Origin: Propioniciclava flava
GTDB lineage: Bacteria; Actinomycetota; Actinomycetes; Propionibacteriales; Propionibacteriaceae
DNA length: 64,000 nucleotides
Reading direction: 5' to 3'
Assembly: GCF_004126535.1 (NCBI RefSeq)
Contig: NZ_PPCV01000002.1
Coordinates: 359,835-423,834, forward strand
Made by a program: the position numbers and the translations under genes. Shown in pieces: positions 8,085 to 16,267 of this stretch (positions are counted from its first letter, which is position 1; every line of letters begins with the position of its first letter). The notes below the pieces were generated by a model. The model was not told where the DNA came from, ran no database searches, and saw only the letters and a list, made by a program, of their open reading frames with translations.

Positions 8085-8534
8085 GTGGGCGAGAAAGTGA
8101 CCGTCCCGGACTGGGACGACTACTTTTTGGGCATCGCCAACGCCGTCTCTCGGCGAGCCCAGTGCACGCGGCGGCGCGTGGGAGCCGTGCTCGTCCTTGA
8201 TCGGCGCATCATCGCGACGGGGTACAACGGCGCAGCCTCAGGCCAGCCCAGTTGCCTGGAGGGCGCCTGCCCGCGCGGAGCGCTCGACTACGACCAAGTC
8301 CCGGGGCTGGGGGACTACGACCGCCCCGGGACGCCCGGATTCTGCATTGCGATCCATGCCGAGGTGAACGCGTTGCTGTTTGCGACCCGGGACACGTCGG
8401 GGGCCAGCGCCTACATCACCGATCAGCCCTGTCCGGGATGCCGGAAAGCGCTCGCCGCGGCGGGAATCGTCCGTGCCGTGTGGCCAGCGGGAGTGCTGGA
8501 TGCCGAAGGTCTGCTCGACTGGACCGTGAGCTGA
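8085..8534 (+). CDS. Deoxycytidylate deaminase-like zinc deaminase
   Basis: Cytidine/deoxycytidylate deaminase fold, 149 residues, close in pattern to dCMP deaminase (ComEB family), which makes dUMP from dCMP. The zinc and proton-shuttle motif is H91-A-E93 (IHAEVNALL) and the second motif PCPGC gives C116 and C119. GTG 8085 follows AAGGAG by only 4 bases. It begins 24 bp after ribY with no terminator, so it may be read from the FMN-controlled transcript; whether that has metabolic meaning is unknown. A riboflavin-type deaminase (RibD) is unlikely: the length and the region before the HAE motif fit dCMP deaminase. Confidence 0.8.
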   Translation: MGEKVTVPDWDDYFLGIANAVSRRAQCTRRRVGAVLVLDRRIIATGYNGAASGQPSCLEGACPRGALDYDQVPGLGDYDRPGTPGFCIAIHAEVNALLFATRDTSGASAYITDQPCPGCRKALAAAGIVRAVWPAGVLDAEGLLDWTVS

Positions 8535-8541
8535 CGCCCCG

Positions 8542-10803
8542 ATGACCAGGCTCGCCGCCGATCCAACCCCCGCAAAGCAGCCCGTACCTGCACGCCCGCG
8601 CCGGGGGTCGGGTTTGGCGCAGGCAGGATTCCTGGGGTGGACCGACCGGGTCGGCGCGCTGATCACGATGGCGACCAGCCTGGGGGCGATGGCGTTCGCC
8701 GCGGGGCAGTTGGGCCAGCTCAACGTCATGTGGCTGTCGATCATCGGTGGGGCCCTGGCCGGGACCAGCGCGCTCATGCCGATCTATGCCTGGGGCCAGC
8801 GTGGGGTGAAGGTTCCGGCCATGCTCTTCGCCCTCGCCGTCACCGCAGGGTTGATCACCTGGCCGTTCGCCTGGCAGGGCGGCCCCACCACCGAGGCCCC
8901 CTGGTTTTGGCCGTGCATCGGCGCTGCCGCCGTGGTGCTGTGCATCGGGTGGAACACAGCCGTCGCGATCGTGGCGAGCACCCTGATGTCGCTCGCGTTC
9001 ATCGCCGTCCGGGTCTCCCCCAGTGGGGGAGAAGTCGCGGCCATGGTGGCGGTGCAGGACGCGCTCCTGGTCGGCGTCCAGCCCCTGCTGACCGTGTTGC
9101 TGTTCGCGCACATGCGGCGCCAGGCAGCGCTGGTCGACGCGCGTGTGAACGAGGCCCGCAGGCTCGAATCTGAGGCGGCCATCCAGACCACGCTGGAAGC
9201 GCAGCGCAGCCAGTTGGACGCCGTCATCCACGACCACGTCATGACCACGCTGGTGGGGGCCGCGCGCAGTGCGGGCTCTCACGATCCCCATGTGACGGAA
9301 CTGGCCAACCACGCCATCGCGCGCCTCCAGGCTCACGTCGTCGGTGATGACGGCGCGGTGTCCTTCGCCCCGATCCACGTCGAGCAGCTCATCGGCGAGG
9401 CGGCCCTGGCGACGAGTCCGCTGGTGCGCGTCTCGGGGACGGTGGAATCGGGCGCGAGCGCGATCCCTGCCGAAGCGGTCCGTGCCCTCGCCCAGGCCAC
9501 CCGTGAGGCCGTCCTCAACGGCGATAAGCATGCGCGCGCGAACGTGATCGCGGTCACCACCACCATCGGCATGACCGAGGGGCGAGTGATGGTCAGAGTG
9601 GAGATCGTGGACGATGGGGTCGGTTTCGACACCGCGAAAGTGCCCGAGCGACGCCTGGGGATCCGGCTGTCCCTGCGCGAGCGCATGCGCACCTCGGGCG
9701 GTGACGCGACGATCACCAGCGAGCCCGGAGTCGGCACGGCGGTCGTGCTGGAGTGGATCGCCGACGAAGCCGACGACGCCGACGCGCTTGGGGGAACCCT
9801 TCCGCCCATCCTGGCGGCCATCACCTTGGGGCCCATGGGGTGGGTCCTTGGCTTCAGTGTTCTCGTGAGTTCGGTCGGCGGCCTGCTGGCGTCGTTCCCG
9901 GCCGCTCCCGTGCCCACCGCTATCGCTGCTGGGTGCCTGCTTGTTTCTGCATGGGTGGCGCTCCTGCGCTTCGGGCAGCCGTTCACGAGGGCGCGCACCG
10001 TCGTGGTGGTGGGGCTGGGGTTGGGGGCCACCGTCTGCGGGTTGCTGACCTCGTCCGCGCCGTGGTCGATCCACCAAGCGTGGCTCGCCGGGGGCATCTC
10101 GGTGATCGCCGTCCTGCTCCTGGTCGGTGGCCAGCGATTCGCCGCGTGGCTGCTCGCGCTCACGGGGGCAGTGTTGCTGGTCGCTTCGGCGATCCTGGCG
10201 GCCGTCCCGATCTGGCCCGAACTCGTCATCGCAGCCGAGCCCAGCGCCTGGCTCCTCGTCGCCGAGATGCTGCTGGGATGGATGGTGCACGTTCAAGGAG
10301 ACCTGGACGCCGCCCGTCGCCAAAGCGAGAGCGCGGCCGCGGCGACCGCCGAAGCGTTCGCGGCGTTGGTGTTGCGTGAAGTGTGGCTGGCGGACATGCG
10401 CGATGAGTTCGGAGGAATGCTGGAGAAACTGCGCGATCCGAGCTATCCGATCACGCAGGAGGATCGTGAGGAATGCCTTGCCTTGGAAGGGCGCCTGCGC
10501 GACGGCATTAAATCAAGCAACCTGTCGGCCCCCGCGTTGTCGGCGGCGGTCATGGCGGCACGGCTTCGCGGCATCGATGTGACGCTCATCGACAATCGTG
10601 GTTCGTCGCTGGGAGAAGCGGTGCGCCGAGCCGCTGTCCGGCATCTGGTGGACATGGTCACCAACGCCACATCGGGCCGTATCGTGGCCCGTACGGCGCC
10701 AGAGGGATACGACGAAGCCGTCACTATTGTGCAAGCGGACGCAAACGGCTCTACGCTGACAAAGGTCCTCAACGACGGAACGATTGTGGTGAGCCAGACA
10801 TGA
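8542..10803 (+). CDS. Membrane sensor kinase with a degenerate second kinase-like half
   Basis: Sensor partner of the response regulator that overlaps its stop codon. Residues ~30-195 form about six membrane helices. A dimerisation helix follows with the candidate phospho-His in VIHDHVMTTL (H230/H232), then a HATPase domain with N-box REAVLNGDKHA (about 321-331), G1 box VDDGVGFD (about 357-364) and a GVGTAVVLEW end. Unusually, the protein continues: a second set of about six membrane helices (~405-580), then a cytoplasmic stretch laid out like helical bundle plus ATPase (VRHLVDMVTNATSGRIVA resembles an N-box) but without a phospho-acceptor His or glycine-rich ATP lid. It looks like an internal duplication whose second half has lost catalysis. 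Signal unknown. It starts 8 bp after the deaminase gene. Confidence 0.8.
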   Translation: MTRLAADPTPAKQPVPARPRRGSGLAQAGFLGWTDRVGALITMATSLGAMAFAAGQLGQLNVMWLSIIGGALAGTSALMPIYAWGQRGVKVPAMLFALAVTAGLITWPFAWQGGPTTEAPWFWPCIGAAAVVLCIGWNTAVAIVASTLMSLAFIAVRVSPSGGEVAAMVAVQDALLVGVQPLLTVLLFAHMRRQAALVDARVNEARRLESEAAIQTTLEAQRSQLDAVIHDHVMTTLVGAARSAGSHDPHVTELANHAIARLQAHVVGDDGAVSFAPIHVEQLIGEAALATSPLVRVSGTVESGASAIPAEAVRALAQATREAVLNGDKHARANVIAVTTTIGMTEGRVMVRVEIVDDGVGFDTAKVPERRLGIRLSLRERMRTSGGDATITSEPGVGTAVVLEWIADEADDADALGGTLPPILAAITLGPMGWVLGFSVLVSSVGGLLASFPAAPVPTAIAAGCLLVSAWVALLRFGQPFTRARTVVVVGLGLGATVCGLLTSSAPWSIHQAWLAGGISVIAVLLLVGGQRFAAWLLALTGAVLLVASAILAAVPIWPELVIAAEPSAWLLVAEMLLGWMVHVQGDLDAARRQSESAAAATAEAFAALVLREVWLADMRDEFGGMLEKLRDPSYPITQEDREECLALEGRLRDGIKSSNLSAPALSAAVMAARLRGIDVTLIDNRGSSLGEAVRRAAVRHLVDMVTNATSGRIVARTAPEGYDEAVTIVQADANGSTLTKVLNDGTIVVSQT

Positions 10804-11477
10804 GTTATGCCCCCGAGATTGTGGTGGCGATCATCGACGACCATGAGGCCATTCGCGTGGGCATGTCAGCCGCGCTGCGGGCCAGTGGGCGCTTTGTCGG
10901 GGTGCGCGAGGGGGCTGCCACCGTCGGCGAGTTCCTGGCGTGCGGATCTTCCTCGACCGAGCCCCACATTGCCGATGTCGTGCTGCTGGATCTGAACTTG
11001 GGTGACGAGTCCGACCCGAAGGAGAACGCGGAGGCGCTCCGGGCCGAGGGGTACCGCGTCTTGGTCTATTCGATCGCCGACAACGTCCGCTTGCTGCGGC
11101 GCGCGTTGGCCGGCGGCGCGGACGGGGTGTGCCGTAAAGCCGATCCCATCGCGGACACGGTGGAGGCCATCGTCGCCGTCGCCCATGGCCGCCAGGTCAT
11201 CAGCCAGGAGATCTTGGCCGCGATCGAGGGCGATGCGGGCTATGTGGCTGCCGCGCTGGGGCCGCGGGAACGCGAAGTGCTCAGCTTGTACGCCGCGGGG
11301 CTGGAGATCCCGCAGATCGGGCGGACCCTCTACATCACCGAAAACTCCGTCAAGGAGTACCTCAAGCGCATTCGCGCCAAGTACACCCAGGTCGACCGCC
11401 CTGCGGCGTCCAAGCTGGACCTGTTCCGGCGAGCGGTCGAGGACGGCATCGTCCCCCCGGTCGAGCCGCGCGTCTGA
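10800..11477 (+). CDS. NarL/LuxR-type response regulator
   Basis: DNA-binding response regulator, 225 residues. Receiver domain: acidic pair D13-D14 (IIDDHEAIR), phospho-acceptor D64 (VLLDLNLGDE) and the conserved Lys in VCRKADP. C-terminal LuxR-type helix-turn-helix: LGPREREVLSLYAAGLEIP and ITENSVKEYLKRIRAKY. The ATG overlaps the kinase TGA (ATGA), so the pair is translationally coupled. Regulon unknown. Confidence 0.93.
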   Translation: MSYAPEIVVAIIDDHEAIRVGMSAALRASGRFVGVREGAATVGEFLACGSSSTEPHIADVVLLDLNLGDESDPKENAEALRAEGYRVLVYSIADNVRLLRRALAGGADGVCRKADPIADTVEAIVAVAHGRQVISQEILAAIEGDAGYVAAALGPREREVLSLYAAGLEIPQIGRTLYITENSVKEYLKRIRAKYTQVDRPAASKLDLFRRAVEDGIVPPVEPRV

Positions 11478-11489
11478 TCCGGCAGGAGT

Positions 11490-11741
11490 TCACAGGCGCC
11501 GCAGGAAGTCCGGATCGTCGTCGGGAGCGATCGGACGCCGGGGCGCACCACCGCTTCCGCGTCGCGGGGGACGCCCCACGACGAGCCAGCCCAGCGCTCC
11601 GATCCCGGGCAGGAGCACGATCGCTACGATCCACAGCCAGCGCGGCATCAGCCGGACGCGATCTCCGTCGGCTTGGATCGCCTCAATCAGGGCGTAGAGG
11701 ATCACGGCGATCACAGCGATCACGAGAAGGACGCGGGGCAT
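11490..11741 (-). CDS. Small PLDc_N-type membrane protein
   Basis: 83-residue protein with two hydrophobic helices (residues ~3-20 and ~35-55) in the pattern of the PLDc_N domain, found alone or at the N-terminus of cardiolipin synthases: WLWIVAIVLLPGIGALGWLV is the second helix with the usual LPxxGALxW motif. The tail is polar and disordered. No function is established for stand-alone copies. TAGATT on the minus strand (11753-11748), 6 nt from the ATG, suggests a leaderless transcript. Confidence 0.75.
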   Translation of the reverse strand: MPRVLLVIAVIAVILYALIEAIQADGDRVRLMPRWLWIVAIVLLPGIGALGWLVVGRPPRRGSGGAPRRPIAPDDDPDFLRRL

Positions 11742-11826
11742 AGGGCCAATCTACCCAGGCCGCGTGGAAGGATGGGGGCGTCGCGCGCGGTGATCCGAAC
11801 CGGCTCGGCACGTGAGGGGAGTGTTG

Positions 11827-12705
11827 GTGGCGAGCACGGCCGAGTGGATCGAGGGGGCGCGGTTGCGCACCCTTCCGGCAGCGATAGCCCCGGTGTTGGC
11901 GGGCACGGCCGTTGCGGTCGCTGAGGGCACCCCGCATCCCCTCCGAGCGGGTTTGGCGCTGGTGGTCGCGCTTGCCTTGCAGGTCGGGGTCAATTTCGCC
12001 AACGACTACTCCGACGGCGTGCGGGGAACAGACGACGACCGTGTGGGTCCGATGCGACTCGTGGGTTCACGAGCCGCGACCCCGGGCGCCGTGAAGGGTG
12101 CAGCGTTCGGGTCCTTCGGTGTTGCCGGTGTTGCCGGACTCGTCCTCGTGGTGCTGACGGCCCAATGGTGGCTGCTCGCCGTGGGGATCGCCTGTGTGGT
12201 GGCGGCCTGGTATTACACGGGCGGGCGTCGCCCCTACGGCTATGCCGGCTTGGGTGAAGCGTTTGTGTTCGTGTTCTTCGGGCTGGTCGCCACCGTCGGG
12301 ACAACGTACGTCCAGACGCTGACCGGTCCGCCTGCAGCGTGGGCGGCCGGTGTCTTCACCGGTTCTTTAGCCTCCGCTGTGCTGGTGACCAACAACCTTC
12401 GTGATCGCGCTGGCGATGAGCGTGCCGGGAAACGGACCCTCGCGGTGCGCTTGGGCGAGCGGGGCACCCGGGGGCTGTACGTGGGCCTGACGGTGCTGGG
12501 TGCGCTCGGCGTCATCGCGTGCGCGGCGTGGACCACCGGATGGATGCTGGTGGGCTTGGTGGGCTTCGGGTTTCTCGTGCGTCCGGTGGTTGCGGTGCTC
12601 CAAGGGGCGCAGGGACGCGCGTTGATCCCGATCCTGAAGGCCACCGGGATCGCGGAGTTGGCGTGCGCGATCCTCATGCTCGTCGGGGCGGTGGTGAGCG
12701 CATGA
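11827..12705 (+). CDS. menA: 1,4-dihydroxy-2-naphthoate polyprenyltransferase MenA
   Basis: UbiA-superfamily integral membrane enzyme that attaches the polyprenyl chain to 1,4-dihydroxy-2-naphthoate, giving demethylmenaquinone. WIEGARLRTLPAAIAPVLAG is the MenA N-terminal signature; the first prenyl-diphosphate/Mg site is NFANDYSDGVRGTDD (about residues 56-70) and the second NNLRDRAGDERAGKRTLA. Eight to nine membrane helices. I chose GTG 11827 because AGGGGA lies 6 bases upstream; GTG 11812 is an in-frame alternative. menG, menJ and a polyprenyl diphosphate synthase nearby complete the late pathway. Confidence 0.95.
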   Translation: MASTAEWIEGARLRTLPAAIAPVLAGTAVAVAEGTPHPLRAGLALVVALALQVGVNFANDYSDGVRGTDDDRVGPMRLVGSRAATPGAVKGAAFGSFGVAGVAGLVLVVLTAQWWLLAVGIACVVAAWYYTGGRRPYGYAGLGEAFVFVFFGLVATVGTTYVQTLTGPPAAWAAGVFTGSLASAVLVTNNLRDRAGDERAGKRTLAVRLGERGTRGLYVGLTVLGALGVIACAAWTTGWMLVGLVGFGFLVRPVVAVLQGAQGRALIPILKATGIAELACAILMLVGAVVSA

Positions 12706-13154
12706 AACGAACGATGCTGGTCGGCCCCATGGTGTGGGTCACGGCGGCCTTGTGTGTGGTGTGGATCGGTGTCGGCGCAGCCAGTTTCCTCCTGTTGCGC
12801 CCTCCCTCGGGAATGGTCCTGGCGGGGGTCTGCCTGGCGGGAACCTCCGGGACGGCCTGGCTGGCGCTCAGCATGGTCGTCCGGCACGGCCCATTCAGCG
12901 TCCATCTGCCCGGTCACGGCGAGGTGCCGTGGAGCGATATCGCCTCGATTGAGTTGCAGCCAGGCCTGTTGAGTGTTCCCACGGTGAGCGTGCGTCAGGG
13001 GCGCGCCCTCAGCGAGGTCGAACTCGGTGGCCTTGCCTGGTTCGGGCGCCGGACATCGCAGCGCCTGGCTGAACGGCTCGCCGAAGCCGGGGGGCTGGGT
13101 GAGGTCGTCGTGCGAGGGCGGACAGCCGCCCCAGGGCGACGCGCGGCCGACTAG
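12702..13154 (+). CDS. PH-domain-like small membrane protein
   Basis: 150-residue protein with two N-terminal membrane helices (about 8-30 and 38-57) and a cytoplasmic part, VPWSDIASIELQPG followed by strands, of the bacterial PH-domain type (YdbT/DUF-like). The ATG overlaps the menA TGA (ATGA), so it is translated together with menA. No specific function is assigned; it might support a membrane step near menaquinone synthesis, but that is only positional inference. Confidence 0.6.
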   Translation: MKRTMLVGPMVWVTAALCVVWIGVGAASFLLLRPPSGMVLAGVCLAGTSGTAWLALSMVVRHGPFSVHLPGHGEVPWSDIASIELQPGLLSVPTVSVRQGRALSEVELGGLAWFGRRTSQRLAERLAEAGGLGEVVVRGRTAAPGRRAAD

Positions 13155-13163
13155 CGCAGCGTC

Positions 13164-14852
13164 CTACCCCTGGGTTCGCAGCCAACGACGCAGATGCCAG
13201 GTGGCCCGGACATCGTCCTCGTTGTACTCCAACACCCGGACGCGCGCCTGCTCGCGGGCGATCTCATCGCGTGCGTGGACGGCATCGGCAAACCATGATT
13301 GAGAGTTAAGCCCGCCCGGATCCTCGTCGCGCCAGGCGAAACCGGCCACGGCCGAGGCGACCACCTTCAAACCGAGCCCGTTCGCGCCGAAATAGTTCTG
13401 CCGCACGACCGTGAAGAGATCCACAAAGTGTTCCGAGGCCCACTCTTGAGCCCACACCCCGAGGTCACCCAAGTGCCCGGCGAGGCGTCCCAGCCGCACC
13501 ACCTCGTAGTCGGAGTAGTGGTAGACCGCCGCGTCACGACCGGTGACCAACTCAGCCAGCCACGCCATCGCCTCGCCGGCCAGCGCCTGCTCCCCGGCGG
13601 CGTCCAAGTCTTCGAAGGCGGCGAACTGACGCGCATACGATGCGCCGCTGGTGTGGTCGTCGACCCAAAAACCCCACAGATACACCCGGTCCTCGGCGGA
13701 GGTTTCGATGTCGACGTCGATCTCCAGGTCGTGCCGGGGCAGGGGGAGTGGGCCCGACGTCTCGCGTTCCAGTTCGACACCTGCCGCGAGCAGGCAGGCG
13801 CGATGGTGGGCACGGCGGATGCGGCTCTCGGCGTCGTCACGATGACTCACCCGCGGGAGGTAGGACGGCAAGAGCGTGTCGAGGTCGACGGCGGCGAGGG
13901 CCGTCACGGTGCCCAGCCCCAAAGCGCGCAACGTGGTGATCTCGTGCCCATCCAGCGGGGACTTCGTGATGCGAACGCTCACGTCATCGGGATCCAGCAC
14001 GGCCGTGCAGCGAGGCAGCCATACGCACCCCCGGCATTCCGACGTGATGACGGGTAACAGCGGAGGGGGCGCCGCGGCGGACGCCGTGAGCGCACCCTCG
14101 GCCAACGCGACGCGCACAGCGAAATCGTCGTCGTAGCGCTGCAGGGTGCTGATGGGTGCGGCCTCGGCGGGGATGGTGGTCGTGTCGGGGTGCGGTGGGA
14201 CGCGGGCGGCGGACAGATCCAGCCAGGTGATGAGCGGCTGGGGTGGCTGGCCGTCCCAGGCGATCTGATCCAGCCCGATGATCCCGGCGAACGGCCGCTC
14301 CGCGGCATACCCGGACGCCTCCAGGAGCCGCCAGTCGTGAGCCAACTGCAACGCGGCGGGCAGCCGGTGCCGCCACCGGAACCCTCGCCCGGGGAGGGCG
14401 AGGAGCCGCCGGGGGGCGTCCAAGGCCGTCACGCTGAGCGGCGGTGCGTCCATCGGGACCGATTCCAGCACGCGATGAAACTTGATCTGCACCGGGTGAT
14501 ATCCGGGGCCATCCCCCGCCTCCCGGATGAGCGCGGAGGGACGCCCGGCGCGGTGCCCCCGCTCGTCACGCGGCAGGACGGGCGCCAGGATGAGCGGTGC
14601 TCCGGCCCGCATCGCGGCGATGGTGGCGCGCTCGGCGGTGGCTGCGTCGGGGGCAGGGAGCGTCCGCAGGTCGACGGCTTCGTCGTCGGAGGCCAGCAAA
14701 CGCGCGAACACCGACGCCTCGATGGCGTCGGCATCATGGAAGAACGGAGGATCCGGCAGCCGGTCTCGCGGTGGCTCGATCCCGGGTGTGAACCGGTAGA
14801 CCGTCTTCAGCGGGCAGCTGCGGGCGGCGTAGGCGTCCAGGACGAAGCCCAC
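13164..14852 (-). CDS. TM0106-type RecB-like nuclease / RNase H-fold protein
   Basis: 562-residue two-module protein of the TM0106 type. The N-terminal module is RecB/Cas4-like: four cysteines in the Fe-S arrangement, C13 (AARSCPLKT) and C273, C276, C282 (ECRGCVWLPRC). Its nuclease core looks altered: where the family usually has an Asp the text reads RPSALIR, and the expected acid-x-Lys strand reads PVQIKFHR, keeping only the Lys. The C-terminal module is a DEDD-type RNase H fold with DVDIE, YHYSDYEV and YNEDDVRAT, all acids present. GTG 14852 has GGAGG 7 bases upstream, and the gene starts 10 bp after menG on the same strand, so the two are probably co-transcribed. Role in DNA or RNA processing unknown. 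Confidence 0.75.
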   Translation of the reverse strand: MGFVLDAYAARSCPLKTVYRFTPGIEPPRDRLPDPPFFHDADAIEASVFARLLASDDEAVDLRTLPAPDAATAERATIAAMRAGAPLILAPVLPRDERGHRAGRPSALIREAGDGPGYHPVQIKFHRVLESVPMDAPPLSVTALDAPRRLLALPGRGFRWRHRLPAALQLAHDWRLLEASGYAAERPFAGIIGLDQIAWDGQPPQPLITWLDLSAARVPPHPDTTTIPAEAAPISTLQRYDDDFAVRVALAEGALTASAAAPPPLLPVITSECRGCVWLPRCTAVLDPDDVSVRITKSPLDGHEITTLRALGLGTVTALAAVDLDTLLPSYLPRVSHRDDAESRIRRAHHRACLLAAGVELERETSGPLPLPRHDLEIDVDIETSAEDRVYLWGFWVDDHTSGASYARQFAAFEDLDAAGEQALAGEAMAWLAELVTGRDAAVYHYSDYEVVRLGRLAGHLGDLGVWAQEWASEHFVDLFTVVRQNYFGANGLGLKVVASAVAGFAWRDEDPGGLNSQSWFADAVHARDEIAREQARVRVLEYNEDDVRATWHLRRWLRTQG

Positions 14853-14862
14853 CGGAAACCTC

Positions 14863-15564
14863 CTACGCCACCGCCCGGTGCAGGGCCACGATGCCACCGG
14901 ACAGGTTCTTCCACTCCACGTCGCTCCAGCCCGCCTCACGCAACAGGTCAGCCAGCTTCGCCTGGTTGGGCCAGGCGAGGATCGACTCGGCCAGGTAATC
15001 GTAGGCGCGCGGGTTGGATGAGAACGGTCGGGCGAGCGCGGGCAGCGCGGCCATGATCCACTCGCGGTAGACCGCGCGGAACGGCGCCCAGGTGGGTGTG
15101 GAGAACTCCGCGATCACGATCACGCCCCCCGCAGCGGTGACGCGCCGCATCTCGGTCAACGCTGCCACGGTGTCCTCGACATTGCGCAACCCGTAGCTGA
15201 TGGTGACCGCGTCGAAGGTGCCATCGGCGAAGGGGAGTTGCAGGGCATCGGCATTGACGAACGGCAGATCGGGTTGACGCTTACGCCCCTCGGCCAGCAT
15301 GTTGAACGACAAATCGGCAGGGACCACCAGCGCGCCGGAATCGGCGAGGCGGCGCGAGGACGTCCCCGTGCCCGCCGCCAGGTCGAGGATCCGCTGGCCT
15401 GGACGCGGGGCAATCGCTCGCTCCAACTCCCGGCGCCATGCGCGCTGCAGCCCGCCCGTCATGAGGTCGTTCATCAGGTCGTAGCGGCCCGCCACCCCGT
15501 CAAACATCTCGGCGACATCGGCGCGCCTTTTGGCGAGCGTGGCTCGGGCATCGAACTTCTGCAC
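14863..15564 (-). CDS. menG: Demethylmenaquinone methyltransferase MenG
   Basis: SAM-dependent methyltransferase (UbiE/MenG family) making menaquinone from demethylmenaquinone. Visible: the N-terminal [20 protein letters not shown] signature, SAM motif [17 protein letters not shown], and [20 protein letters not shown] with the UbiE 'GLRN' motif. From GTG 15564 the product is 233 residues, like other actinobacterial MenG proteins, with AGGAT about 7 bases upstream. ATG 15591 is an alternative, but it overlaps head-to-head with the start codon of the divergent ABC ATPase gene. Confidence 0.95.
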   Translation of the reverse strand: MQKFDARATLAKRRADVAEMFDGVAGRYDLMNDLMTGGLQRAWRRELERAIAPRPGQRILDLAAGTGTSSRRLADSGALVVPADLSFNMLAEGRKRQPDLPFVNADALQLPFADGTFDAVTISYGLRNVEDTVAALTEMRRVTAAGGVIVIAEFSTPTWAPFRAVYREWIMAALPALARPFSSNPRAYDYLAESILAWPNQAKLADLLREAGWSDVEWKNLSGGIVALHRAVA

Positions 15565-15589
15565 CTGATGATCCTGCCAGACTTGGAGC

Positions 15590-16267
15590 ATGGCGTCCCG
15601 CGCACCCGTCCTTGTAGCCACCTCGATCTCGAAGTCGTTTGGGCCTGTTCCCATCGTTTCGGACTTCTCTCTCAGCGTCCGGCCGGGGGAGGCAGTTGCC
15701 CTGACCGGCCGCAACGGCGCGGGCAAGTCGACCATCCTGCGGATGCTGATCGGCGCCGTGCGTCCGGATGAGGGCCGGGTGGAGTTCGACGGCCAGCGCC
15801 TCACCGAGACCAGCGCCGAGGTGCGCCGCGGGATGGCGTCAGTCATCGACGACCTGGACTTCTTCCCTGACCTGTCCGTCGTGGAGCATCTGGACCTGCT
15901 GGCCCGCGCGCACGGCGTCGCGGATCCCGAGCCGCTGGTGGACGCCGTCTTGGCTGAGGTGGAACTCGTGGCTCAGTCGGGGCAGCTTCCGGGCACGCTC
16001 AGCTCCGGCCAGCGGCGCCGTCTCGCGCTGGCGACCGCGTTCGTGCGACCGCGCCGCCTGCTGGTGCTCGATGAGCCCGAGCAGCGCCTCGACGTCGAGG
16101 GCGTCGCCTGGCTGGCGGCCCGGTTACAGGCCGAGCGCAAGGAGGGGCTGGCCGTGGTGTTCGCGTCCCACGACCCCTACCTGGTGCGCGAGGTGGCCAC
16201 GCGCGAGGTGCACTTGGGCGGCGGCACGGGGGGCCCCAGCGCCGAAACCGAGGAGACGATCGCCTGA
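15590..16267 (+). CDS. ABC transporter ATP-binding protein
   Basis: Single ABC ATPase domain, 225 residues: Walker [10 protein letters not shown], signature [11 protein letters not shown], Walker [13 protein letters not shown], and the switch His in FASHDPYLV. It is coupled to the large membrane protein downstream through a TGATG junction, so the two form an exporter-type ABC system with no binding protein. Substrate unknown. The start sits in the very short divergent region with menG. Confidence 0.9.
   Translation: MASRAPVLVATSISKSFGPVPIVSDFSLSVRPGEAVALTGRNGAGKSTILRMLIGAVRPDEGRVEFDGQRLTETSAEVRRGMASVIDDLDFFPDLSVVEHLDLLARAHGVADPEPLVDAVLAEVELVAQSGQLPGTLSSGQRRRLALATAFVRPRRLLVLDEPEQRLDVEGVAWLAARLQAERKEGLAVVFASHDPYLVREVATREVHLGGGTGGPSAETEETIA

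Noticed and set aside
13164..14939. Longer start of the RecB-like gene inside menG
   Set aside because: It would overlap the end of menG by about 77 bp; GTG 14852 has a strong ribosome site and the conserved Cys is close to the N-terminus from there.
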